Assembly: GCF_000697965.2 (NCBI RefSeq)
Contig: NZ_CP015882.1
Location: 806,001 to 870,000 of the forward strand
DNA: 64,000 nt
Source: Ensifer adhaerens
GTDB taxonomy: Bacteria > Pseudomonadota > Alphaproteobacteria > Rhizobiales > Rhizobiaceae
Direction: 5' to 3'
Each line of letters opens with the position of its first letter. Within the stretch, counting starts at the first letter, position 1. The notes under the pieces are model-generated. The model was not told the origin of the DNA and searched no databases. It saw only the letters and a list, made by a program, of their open reading frames with translations. Positions 35,074 through 43,319 of this stretch are shown here, in pieces. The translations under genes were made by a program, and so were the position numbers.

Positions 35074-37173
35074 ATGCTCAGCACCACAGAAATCTTCGAG
35101 CGTATCTATTCCGGTTTTATCGGCAAGGCGATCGGCGTGCGCTTGGGCGCACCCGTCGAGCCGACGATCTGGAGCTATGAACGCATCCGGGACACCTATG
35201 GCGAGGTGACGGAATATCTGCGCGATTTCAAGAATTTCGCTGCCGATGACGACACCAACGGTCCGGTCTATTTCATCCGGGCGCTGCGCGACTACGGTCT
35301 CGGCGCCACCGCCGAAGAGGTCGGCAAGACCTGGCTGAACTATGCGGCCGAGGAACACGGCATGTATTGGTGGGGCGGCTTCGGCAATTCGACCGAGCAT
35401 ACCGCCTACCAGAACCTGCGCGCTGGCATTCCGGCGCCGCAATCCGGCTCGATCGCCCAGAACGGCACGACGGTTGCCGAGCAGATCGGCGGGCAGATTT
35501 TCATCGACAGCTGGGGCTGGGTGCATCCGGCCGACCCGAAGAAGGCAGCCGAAGCCTCAGCCCGTGCGGCAAGGGTCGCCCATGACGGCGAGGGCCTGCA
35601 TGGCGCCCGCTTCTGCGCCGCGGCCATCGCCCAGGCTTTTGTTGCCAAGAACATCGAGGACGTGATCGAGACGGGTCTCGCGACAATCCCGGCCGACTCC
35701 CTCTATGCCAAGGTTTCGCGCGCGGTACTCCGCTTCCACGACAGCAACCGGAACGACTGGCGTGCCTGCCGCGACATGTTGACGGCGGATTGGGGCTATG
35801 ACCGCTATCCCGGCGTCTGCCACATCATTCCGAATGCCGGCGTCTTGATCATGAGCCTGATCTACGGTCAGGGCGATCTGCCGCGCACCGTCGAGATCGC
35901 CACCATGGCCGGCTGGGACACGGACTGCAACGCCGGCAATGCCGGTGCGATCGTCGGCACGCTGCAAAAGGTGCAGCCGGGCTGGGACAAGTACCGCAAG
36001 CCGATCAACGATTTCGTCGTCGCTTCCGGCGTAACCGGTACGGTCAACGTCGTCGACATCCCCTCCTTTGCCCGTGAACTGACGGTGCTGGCGCTCCGCC
36101 TGCAGGGACGGGAGGCTCCGGCGCTCTGGGTCGAGGATTTCGAGCGCCGCGGCGTTCGCTTCGATTTCGACGCACCCGGCGCCACCCATGGCTTCCGCAC
36201 CGAGCCGTTCAACCAGATCGCCGTCAAGGCATCGGCGGAGCGTCATACGGATAACGCCAAGGGATCGCTGGAAATCCTGCTCGACCGTCTCGAGCGCGGG
36301 CATGGTGGACGCATTTTCTGGAAGCCCTTCTATCGCCGCTCCGACTTCGACGACGAGCGCTACCGCCCGATGTTCACGCCGCTTGCCGATGACGGCCAAA
36401 GGGTGTCGTTCAAGCTCTGGCTCGACCCTTGGAACGGTGACGGCAACCTGCGTGTGGCGCCCTATGTTCGCCGCGCCATGACAGGCGCCATCCAGGAAAC
36501 AGGCGCCTGGCACGTGCCGTCTGCGAGCGGCTGGCAGGACTACGCGTTCACCATCCCCGACGGCAACGGCGAGGCGGTCGACGAGATCGGCATCCTGGTC
36601 GAATATTTCGGGCGCCTGAAATTCCTCGGCCGGCTGTTCCTCGCGGACTTTTCCGTATCCGGCAAGGGTCGCGCCGTCATCGACCCGTCGAAGGAAGCGC
36701 ATGAATGGGGCGGCATCACCCGCTTCACCTGGAACCGCGGCCATTGGAGCCTGCAGCAAGGCCGCATCCATGCCCATACCGCAACCGACGCGGACGCCTG
36801 GACGGGCAATGCCTATCTCCGCGACGTCAGTGTCAAGGCCGAGCTTCAGCCGCACTCGGGTGCCTCGCACCTGGTGGTGGCCCGGGCTCAGGGTACGAGC
36901 CGCTTTTATGCCGCCGGTTTCGAGAACGGCGAAGCCGTGATCCTTCTTGAAGACCACGGCACGAAGATCCTCGCGCGCGGCCCGTTCCGTACCGAATACG
37001 GCCGGAGCTACGCGGTCGATCTCACTGTCGAAGGTGGCAAGCTGACGCTTTCCGTCGATGGCGAGCGGCTGCTTCAGGCAGACGATGGGACGCTGCGCTA
37101 CGGCATGGCTGGCCTTCGCATGGCGTCTGCCGGGCGCATGTCGATCGGCCGGCTTGAGGTCGCCGAGCGCTAA
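35074..37173 (+). CDS. Multidomain ADP-ribosylglycohydrolase-fold enzyme 2 with C-terminal carbohydrate-binding-like domains
   Basis: A 699-residue protein without a signal peptide, 16 bp after ARH 1. Residues about 1-345 are an ARH domain: GFIGKAIGVRLGAPVE, DDDTNG at 58-63, and GWDTDCNAGN with D282/D284. The middle (about 375-540) resembles a galactose-binding-like jelly roll (VSFKLWLDPWNGDGNLRVAP, SGWQDYAFTIPDGNG). The C-terminus (about 560-699) looks like a concanavalin/DUF1080-type beta-sandwich (SRFYAAGFENGEAVILLEDH, YAVDLTVEGGKLTLSVDGE). Such accessory domains are usual on exported glycosidases, not cytoplasmic ones. The start at ATG 35074 matches the family N-terminus, although the RBS is weak. 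Substrate unknown. Confidence 0.82.
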   Translation: MLSTTEIFERIYSGFIGKAIGVRLGAPVEPTIWSYERIRDTYGEVTEYLRDFKNFAADDDTNGPVYFIRALRDYGLGATAEEVGKTWLNYAAEEHGMYWWGGFGNSTEHTAYQNLRAGIPAPQSGSIAQNGTTVAEQIGGQIFIDSWGWVHPADPKKAAEASARAARVAHDGEGLHGARFCAAAIAQAFVAKNIEDVIETGLATIPADSLYAKVSRAVLRFHDSNRNDWRACRDMLTADWGYDRYPGVCHIIPNAGVLIMSLIYGQGDLPRTVEIATMAGWDTDCNAGNAGAIVGTLQKVQPGWDKYRKPINDFVVASGVTGTVNVVDIPSFARELTVLALRLQGREAPALWVEDFERRGVRFDFDAPGATHGFRTEPFNQIAVKASAERHTDNAKGSLEILLDRLERGHGGRIFWKPFYRRSDFDDERYRPMFTPLADDGQRVSFKLWLDPWNGDGNLRVAPYVRRAMTGAIQETGAWHVPSASGWQDYAFTIPDGNGEAVDEIGILVEYFGRLKFLGRLFLADFSVSGKGRAVIDPSKEAHEWGGITRFTWNRGHWSLQQGRIHAHTATDADAWTGNAYLRDVSVKAELQPHSGASHLVVARAQGTSRFYAAGFENGEAVILLEDHGTKILARGPFRTEYGRSYAVDLTVEGGKLTLSVDGERLLQADDGTLRYGMAGLRMASAGRMSIGRLEVAER

Positions 37174-37203
37174 CTGCGCGAGGCGGAAAGAAAGGGAGGA
37201 AAC

Positions 37204-38253
37204 ATGTCCGAGATAGAGCTTAGAAGCGTCGGCAAGAGCTATGGCAGTGTCGCCGTGCTCAACGACATCTCGCTGGAAATGGGCGACGGCGAATTCGTCG
37301 TGCTCGTCGGCCCGTCGGGCTGCGGCAAGTCTACGCTGTTGCGCATGATCGCCGGGCTGGAGGATATTTCAGCTGGCGAGATCACCATCGGTGGCAAGGT
37401 CGTCAACGACATGCCGGCCAAGGAGCGCGACATCGCCATGGTCTTCCAGTCCTATGCGCTCTATCCGCACATGAAGGTCGCGGAAAACATGAGCTTCGCC
37501 TTGAAGCTCGCCGGTGCGCCGAAGGCGGAGATCGAAAAGCGCGTTACCCAGGCGGCCGAAATCCTCGGCCTCGAAAAGCTGCTCGACCGCCTGCCGCGGG
37601 AACTTTCCGGCGGCCAGCGCCAGCGTGTCGCCATGGGTCGCGCCATCGTGCGCGACCCGCGTGCCTTCCTCTTCGACGAACCTCTGTCGAACCTCGATGC
37701 CAAGCTGCGCGTGAAGATGCGCAGCGAAATCAAGAAGCTGCATCAACGGCTTCGCCGCACGATGGTCTATGTCACCCACGACCAGACCGAGGCCATGACC
37801 ATGGCCGACAAGATTGTGGTGATGAACGGCGGAAAGATCGAGCAGGCGGGCGCACCGCTCGATCTTTACAACGATCCTGCCAATCTCTTCGTCGCCGGCT
37901 TCATTGGCTCGCCGGAGATCAACCTGATCGAGGCGGTCACAGAGGGAGCGACGGCCTTGACCCGGGGCGGCGTATCCCTGCCGCTCGGGCGACAGGTGCA
38001 GGCTGGCAAGCGGGTCGTCTGCGGCATCCGCCCGCAGCACATCACGCTCGGAACAACGGGCGTGCCGGGGCGCATCAGCCTCGTCGAGCCGACCGGCGAG
38101 GACCAGGAAATCGTCGTCGACATGGGCGGCCAGGATATCTCGGTCGTCGTCCACGGCGGCAAGCTACTTTCGGCCGGGCAGGATGTGACGCTGACGATCG
38201 ATGCCGACAAGGTTCTGCTCTTCGACAAGGATACCGGGGAGCGCCTTCGATGA
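37204..38253 (+). CDS. CUT1 ABC transporter ATPase (UgpC/MsmX-like)
   Basis: A 349-residue ATPase that powers the permease pair of this operon. Walker A is GPSGCGKST, the signature is LSGGQRQRVAMGRAIVRDP, Walker B is AFLFDEPLSNLDAKLR, and the H-loop is YVTHDQTEAMT. A C-terminal MOP/TOBE regulatory domain occupies about 240-349. The ATG follows GGGAGGAAAC. It is the only stand-alone CUT1 ATPase in the window, and could also serve the ATPase-less system at 48.8-53 kb, since MsmX-type ATPases can be shared. Its stop overlaps the CoA-transferase start (ATGA). Confidence 0.95.
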   Translation: MSEIELRSVGKSYGSVAVLNDISLEMGDGEFVVLVGPSGCGKSTLLRMIAGLEDISAGEITIGGKVVNDMPAKERDIAMVFQSYALYPHMKVAENMSFALKLAGAPKAEIEKRVTQAAEILGLEKLLDRLPRELSGGQRQRVAMGRAIVRDPRAFLFDEPLSNLDAKLRVKMRSEIKKLHQRLRRTMVYVTHDQTEAMTMADKIVVMNGGKIEQAGAPLDLYNDPANLFVAGFIGSPEINLIEAVTEGATALTRGGVSLPLGRQVQAGKRVVCGIRPQHITLGTTGVPGRISLVEPTGEDQEIVVDMGGQDISVVVHGGKLLSAGQDVTLTIDADKVLLFDKDTGERLR

Positions 38254-39467
38254 GTGGATTTGCGAAGCGACAGTTCGATCCCGACGCCAAGGGACCGCTG
38301 GTCGGCACGAGGGTTCTGGATCTTTCCCGGCTCGTTGCCGGCAACATGTTGTCGCTGCAGCTGGCCGATGCCGGCGCCGATGTCATCAAGATCGAGCCGC
38401 CGGCGGGCGATCCGCTCAGAGACTGGAAGGATGATGGCCACTCGCTCTATTGGAAGACCTATAGCCGCAACAAGCGCTCCGTCGTTCTGAACCTCAGGCA
38501 AGAGGCGGCGATGACGGCGCTCTGGGCACTGATCGCTACGGCCGATGTCTTCATCGAGAATTTCCGGCCGGGAACGCTGGAGCGCATGGGGCTTTCGCCG
38601 GAAACGCTGCACGCCCGCAATCCCAACCTGATCATCGTGCGCATTTCCGGTTTCGGCCAGACGGGGCCTTACGCGCAGTTCCCGGGCTTTGGCACCATCA
38701 TCGAAGGCATGAGCGGTTTTGCCTACAGAACCGGCTTTCCCGATCGCGAGCCCGTGCTGCCGCCGCTGGCGCTTGCCGACATGATCGCCGGTGTCTATGG
38801 CAGCTCGGCCACCGTGACAGCGTTGCTTGCGCGCGATCGCGGCTACGCAAAAGGACAGGTCATCGACCTGTCGCTGCTGGAACCGATGTTCTCGGTGCTC
38901 GGGCCAGAAGCGGCGATCTATCAGACGACCGGCAAGATCAAGGAGCGCGTGGGCAGCGCCTCCAATACGGCCGCCCCGCGCAATGTCTACCGCTGCCGCG
39001 ACGGAAAGTACGTGGCGCTGTCGGGATCGACGCCGCAGGTCGCACGGAGGATCTTCGAGATCATCGGCCGTGCCGACATGAACCAGGACCCGCGCTTTGC
39101 CACCAATTCTGAACGCGTCAAAAATCGCGATCTGGTCGACGAGGCCGTTGGCGGCTGGTTTGCCCGGCACGACCATGACGAGGCGCTGAAGATCATGCGT
39201 GACGCCGGCGCGACGGTCGGGCCGATCTACAACATCGCAGATGCCGCGTCGGACCCGCATTTCGTCGAGCGCGAAATCATCGTCGATGTGGAGGATGACG
39301 AGTTCGGCAGCCTGCCGATGCACAACATCGTGCCGCGGCTTTCCCAGACGCCGGGCGTCTGGCGGCGGCCGGCACCAGCGCTTGGGGAACACACGGCGGA
39401 AGTTCTGGCCGAAGCGGGACTGGATCGCGGCGCGATCGAGACGATACTCCAGGGTAAAGCCGCATGA
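38250..39467 (+). CDS. CaiB/BaiF-family (class III) CoA-transferase
   Basis: A 405-residue enzyme that moves CoA between carboxylic acids through an aspartyl-CoA intermediate. The catalytic Asp is D177 in PPLALADMIAGVYG. Other family features are GTRVLDLSRLVAGNM, ADAGADVIKIEPPAGDP, NKRSVVLNL and FRPGTLERMGL. It is translationally coupled on both sides (ATGA with the ATPase and with the lyase gene). Paired with a CitE-like lyase, the likely job is activation of a hydroxy-dicarboxylate (malate, citramalate or similar), as in itaconate or malate-CoA routes. No hydratase gene is present, so the acid would already carry a hydroxyl group. Substrate inferred only. Confidence 0.9.
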   Translation: MSGFAKRQFDPDAKGPLVGTRVLDLSRLVAGNMLSLQLADAGADVIKIEPPAGDPLRDWKDDGHSLYWKTYSRNKRSVVLNLRQEAAMTALWALIATADVFIENFRPGTLERMGLSPETLHARNPNLIIVRISGFGQTGPYAQFPGFGTIIEGMSGFAYRTGFPDREPVLPPLALADMIAGVYGSSATVTALLARDRGYAKGQVIDLSLLEPMFSVLGPEAAIYQTTGKIKERVGSASNTAAPRNVYRCRDGKYVALSGSTPQVARRIFEIIGRADMNQDPRFATNSERVKNRDLVDEAVGGWFARHDHDEALKIMRDAGATVGPIYNIADAASDPHFVEREIIVDVEDDEFGSLPMHNIVPRLSQTPGVWRRPAPALGEHTAEVLAEAGLDRGAIETILQGKAA

Positions 39468-40315
39468 GGCTTCGCTCCCTACTCTACGTCCCGGCCTCGT
39501 CCGCAAAATTCATCGCCAAGGCGCACGAACGCGGAGCGGATGCGATCATCCTCGACCTGGAAGATTCAGTCGCCCCGGATCAGAAACAGGCCGCAAGGGA
39601 TGGGTTGAAGGACGCCGTGGCGCAGGTGGCACGCGGTGGTGCGACCGTCTTTGTCCGCGTCAATTCGGCGCCGGATCTGCGGATGGCGGATGCAGAGGCC
39701 GCCTGCCGTGCCGGCGCGTTCGGTCTCTATGTCGCGAAAACCCGGTCGCCGCAGGAGCTAGAGGATATTGCAGCGCATCTCGCACCAGTTGAGCGGCAGA
39801 TCGGCAGGCCGCCGGTCGCCTTCGTGCCACTCCTCGAAGATGCCGGGGCAGTTCTCGATGCGCGCGCGATTGCCCGCGTCAGCCGCGTGGTCGGCCTTGC
39901 CGCTGGCGGCGAAGACATCGCGACCAGCATGGGCGCAGAACCGCTGCCAGACGTATTGCGACTTCCGAAACTGATGGTCCACCTTGCCGCCAAGGCGGAA
40001 GGCAAGCTGTCCTTCGGCATGCTTTTGACGGTTGCGGACTATACGCGACTGGATGCCTTGAAGGCAGCCGCTCGTGAGGCGAAGGCCCACGGGTTCGATG
40101 GCGCGAGCTGTGTCCACCCGTCCGTGGTCCCGGTGCTGAATGCGTCTTACTCCCCGAGCCCAGAACGGATCGCCTGGGCAAAGTCCGTGATCGACGCAGC
40201 GAAGACGGCGCAGGCAGACGGCCGTGGCGCCTTCGTGCTGAACGGGACCATGGTGGATGCGCCGATCATCGAGCGCGCGCATGATGTTCTCGAACAGGCA
40301 GGCGACCTCGGCTGA
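39464..40315 (+). CDS. HpcH/HpaI-family CoA lyase (CitE/malyl- or citramalyl-CoA lyase-like)
   Basis: A 283-residue TIM-barrel lyase. Motifs are RSLLYVPASSAKFIAKA, ILDLEDSVAPDQK, the conserved Arg in VFVRVNS, metal ligands in PLLEDAG and GGEDIATSMGAE, and the C-terminal GFDGASCVHPSVVPVLN. The family cleaves malyl-CoA, methylmalyl-CoA, citramalyl-CoA or citryl-CoA into an acyl-CoA and an oxoacid. The overlap with the CoA-transferase gene implies that the two act in sequence. It appears to end the operon. The 235 bp that follow contain an eight-T run near 40480, but no good hairpin. Confidence 0.9.
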   Translation: MRLRSLLYVPASSAKFIAKAHERGADAIILDLEDSVAPDQKQAARDGLKDAVAQVARGGATVFVRVNSAPDLRMADAEAACRAGAFGLYVAKTRSPQELEDIAAHLAPVERQIGRPPVAFVPLLEDAGAVLDARAIARVSRVVGLAAGGEDIATSMGAEPLPDVLRLPKLMVHLAAKAEGKLSFGMLLTVADYTRLDALKAAAREAKAHGFDGASCVHPSVVPVLNASYSPSPERIAWAKSVIDAAKTAQADGRGAFVLNGTMVDAPIIERAHDVLEQAGDLG

Positions 40316-40550
40316 CGCTCAGCGCAGCTTGGCGGAAGAGTCCTCACGATCGCGAGGCGCGCCGGTGCGCGCCAGGATTTCGTGCTGCGCAGTTGCACCT
40401 ATCACCGAATGTGCAATGATCCTGAAATTGAACGACTTTAACCGGCTGCGAACGCGGGCGACTTTGTCGTGGCGGTCCGTTTTTTTTCAGTAGCACTCCA
40501 GCATGCAGGGACTTCGAACAGCTTAGACACCCCAGGAAGGGAATGTGATC

Positions 40551-43121
40551 ATGCGTAGACTTCTTGCGTACCTGACGATCGCTTCGTTCTTCTCAACTTC
40601 AGCCTTTGCAGATCCCGCCATCCTGACTGCAAATGTGAACTTCAGGGTGGGCCCGGGAACCGGATTTGACGCCATGCGCGTGATCCCCCAGGGCGAGGAA
40701 GTCGACATCAAGGAATGCGACGCAGAAGCCTCCTGGTGTGCCGTGAGTTATGCCGGGGCAAATGGCTTTGTTGCCGGCAAGTATCTCAACCAGTCCGATG
40801 CCACCGCGCCGGCCTGGCCAAGGATGTTCAACACCGAAAAAGGCGCGACGATCACGCTCTTCCAGCCGCAGATCACGTCCTGGAAGGATTTCAAGGAGCT
40901 CGAAGCCCTTGTCGCGACCGAGCTCAAACCGTCCGCCGACGCCAAGCCGATCTATGGGATCATCGGGCTTTCGGCCAAGACTGTGGCCGACGAGGCGACG
41001 GAGAATGTTACGCTGACGGATGTTCGCACCACGCAGCTCGATTTCTCCGCACTGGACCGACAGCAGCTCGCTGACCTCGCGCTCGACATCGGCAAGCTTG
41101 TCCCGACCGATCCGATCGTCGTGTCGCAGCAACGCCTGGCGGCAAGCCTTGCGGACTTCCAACGCCTCGCCGATATCCCCGATATCAAGGCCGATCCGCC
41201 GCCGATCTTTGTCAGTGAGACGCCGGCCATCCTGGTGCAGACGGACGGCAAGCCGGTGACGGCTCCGGTCAAGGGCGTTGAGGGCCTCTCCTTCGTGGTC
41301 AATACGAATTGGGACCTCTTCAAAGTGGATCAGGCGGCAGACTACTATCTGCGGAGCGAAAAGAACTGGCTGACAACAAAGACCTTGGAGAGCGGTTGGG
41401 TTGAAGCGGCATCGGTGCCGGACGTCTTTTCCAAGCTACCGGAAATCGACAACTGGAAAGGGGTAAAGGCCTCTCTTCCGCCCACGCCCTTCAGCGATAA
41501 CCAGGTTCCGAAAGTTTTCTATTCGGAGAAGCCGGCGGAGCTTCTGATCTTTGAAGGAAAACCGGCCCTCGAACCGATCGCGGGCACCGGGCTGGATTGG
41601 ATTTCCAATACGAGCAGTTCGGTGTTTTTCCATCGGGCCAGCAAGACGTGGTACACACTTGTTTCCGGACGGTGGTTTTCTTCAACGTCACTCGAAGGTC
41701 CCTGGACCTTTGCCACGCCTGACCTGCCCGATGATTTCGTAAACCTGCCCGACGACGCCTCCTACTCGGCTGTGCGCGCGTCGATCCCCGGCACGTCCGA
41801 AAGCGCAATGGCGCGTCTGCGGGCGAGCATTCCGAAGCTCGCGCGGGTTTCGACGGATGGATCGCTGAAGGTGGACGTCCACTACAATGGCGAGCCGAAG
41901 TTCGAGCCGATCGAAGGCACGTCCATGTTCTATGCCGTCAATGCCAACGAGCAGGTCATCAAGGTCGCGGACAAGTATTTCGTCTTGAAGGACGGCATCT
42001 GGTTCGTCGGCGATACGCCGACCGGGCCCTTCGCCGTTGCGCGCGCCGTTGCCGATGAGATCTACACGATCCCATCGTCGTCTCCGGTCTATAACGCGAC
42101 CTATGTCCGCATCTACGATACGGAACCGGATGCCATCTGGTACGGCTATACGCTCGGCTATCTCTATACCTACCTTGCCTGGGATACAGTCGTCTGGGGC
42201 TCGGGATGGTATTATCCGCCCTATTGGGACTATTACGACGACGATTGGCCCTATTATCCGCCGCCGATCAGCTACGGGTTCGGCGCCTCGTACAACCCGG
42301 CCTATGGCACTTTCGGGCGCTATGGCTACGCCTATGGCCCGGAAAGGGGCCTGGTCTTCGGCGCAGCCTATAACCCCGTCACGGGGACACGGTTCCGCGG
42401 CGGCGCGGTGGCGGGTCCCGGTGGCGAGCGCGGTTTCATTTCTGCCTACAATCCACGCACGGGCAACGCGATGGTCGCGCGGGGCGGGCAGAATGTTTAC
42501 GGCTCCTGGGGCAGTGTAGCCGTCAAGCACGGCGGAGAGTTCGCGCGCATCAGCGGCGGATCAACCGGGAGTGCCGGCGGCCTGCGCTGGCGCAACTCGG
42601 AAGGCGACAAGGGCTTTATCGCCGGCAGCAAGGGCGGTGACGTTTATGCCGGCCGCGATGGCAGCGTCTATCGCCGTCAGGACGGCCAATGGCAGAAGCA
42701 TACGCCGGATGGCTGGCAACCGGTTCAGAGGCCGGACGGGGAGAACCTGCGCAATGCCGCCCAAGGCGCGGCATCCAACCGGCCCCAAGCCACGCAGCGT
42801 ATCCAGAACCGTGCTGAAACGAGACCCGCACCACGCCGCAACCAGCAGGTTCGCCAACGGGCGCCGGATCATCTGTCCTTCGATCGCGCCGGACGGCAAT
42901 TCGGCAACCAGAACGAACTGAGCCGCAATTATGGGCGACTTTACCAAGAGTCCGGCCGGAACTTCCAGAGCTTTGACCGTGGTCGCGGCGGCTACAGCGG
43001 CGGCGGCTTCCAGGGTGGCAACCGCGGCGGCTTCCACGGAGGTGGTGGTCGCGGCGGTGGAGCTGCTTTCCGCGGCGGCGGTGGCGGACGTGGTGGTGGT
43101 GGCGGCGGCCGCGGTCGCTGA
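40551..43121 (+). CDS. Secreted SH3-domain envelope protein with aromatic repeats and Gly/Arg-rich tail
   Basis: An 856-residue protein. Signal peptide about 1-21 (...STSAFAD), then a bacterial SH3 domain (about 24-80: LTANVNFRVGPGTGFDAMRV). Residues about 220-500 hold three related modules of about 100 residues, each with a pattern like WYTLVSGRWFSSTSLEGPW and a preceding IFVSETPA or VFYSEKPA strand. Next is a Tyr/Trp/Pro-rich stretch (PPYWDYYDDDWPYYPPP, about 560). The remainder is low-complexity, ending in repeated RGG/GGG blocks. The ATG at 40551 has GGAAGGGA upstream. It probably acts in the periplasm or cell surface; I know no defined function. Confidence 0.8.
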   Translation: MRRLLAYLTIASFFSTSAFADPAILTANVNFRVGPGTGFDAMRVIPQGEEVDIKECDAEASWCAVSYAGANGFVAGKYLNQSDATAPAWPRMFNTEKGATITLFQPQITSWKDFKELEALVATELKPSADAKPIYGIIGLSAKTVADEATENVTLTDVRTTQLDFSALDRQQLADLALDIGKLVPTDPIVVSQQRLAASLADFQRLADIPDIKADPPPIFVSETPAILVQTDGKPVTAPVKGVEGLSFVVNTNWDLFKVDQAADYYLRSEKNWLTTKTLESGWVEAASVPDVFSKLPEIDNWKGVKASLPPTPFSDNQVPKVFYSEKPAELLIFEGKPALEPIAGTGLDWISNTSSSVFFHRASKTWYTLVSGRWFSSTSLEGPWTFATPDLPDDFVNLPDDASYSAVRASIPGTSESAMARLRASIPKLARVSTDGSLKVDVHYNGEPKFEPIEGTSMFYAVNANEQVIKVADKYFVLKDGIWFVGDTPTGPFAVARAVADEIYTIPSSSPVYNATYVRIYDTEPDAIWYGYTLGYLYTYLAWDTVVWGSGWYYPPYWDYYDDDWPYYPPPISYGFGASYNPAYGTFGRYGYAYGPERGLVFGAAYNPVTGTRFRGGAVAGPGGERGFISAYNPRTGNAMVARGGQNVYGSWGSVAVKHGGEFARISGGSTGSAGGLRWRNSEGDKGFIAGSKGGDVYAGRDGSVYRRQDGQWQKHTPDGWQPVQRPDGENLRNAAQGAASNRPQATQRIQNRAETRPAPRRNQQVRQRAPDHLSFDRAGRQFGNQNELSRNYGRLYQESGRNFQSFDRGRGGYSGGGFQGGNRGGFHGGGGRGGGAAFRGGGGGRGGGGGGRGR

Positions 43122-43129
43122 GAAAACCG

Positions 43130-43159
43130 GGCCGCTCGGGCGAACTTTCTCGAGCGGCC
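43130..43159. terminator. Hairpin between convergent genes
   Basis: GGCCGCTCG (43130-43138) pairs perfectly with CGAGCGGCC (43151-43159), 8 bp past the SH3 gene stop. There is no T-run, so termination strength is uncertain. The next 160 bp before the DUF882 gene show nothing else. Confidence 0.5.
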
Positions 43160-43319
43160 GCGTTACAAGACGTGGCAAAAGGTGTGCGGGGTCGCCGCTC
43201 CTTCGGCCGAAAAGCTTGGCGTGATCATCGGGCCGTCTGCCGCTGTGACGCCGGCCTTGGTGGCACGCCGGACCGGCCGGTCGAACCTTAAGCCGAGATG
43301 GTGACAGGTGCTTGCCGCA

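Noticed and set aside
40459..40487. Eight-T run after the CoA lyase gene as a terminator
   Set aside because: The only stem before it is 4 bp (CGAC/GTCG) and lies 10 bp away; not a convincing intrinsic terminator.
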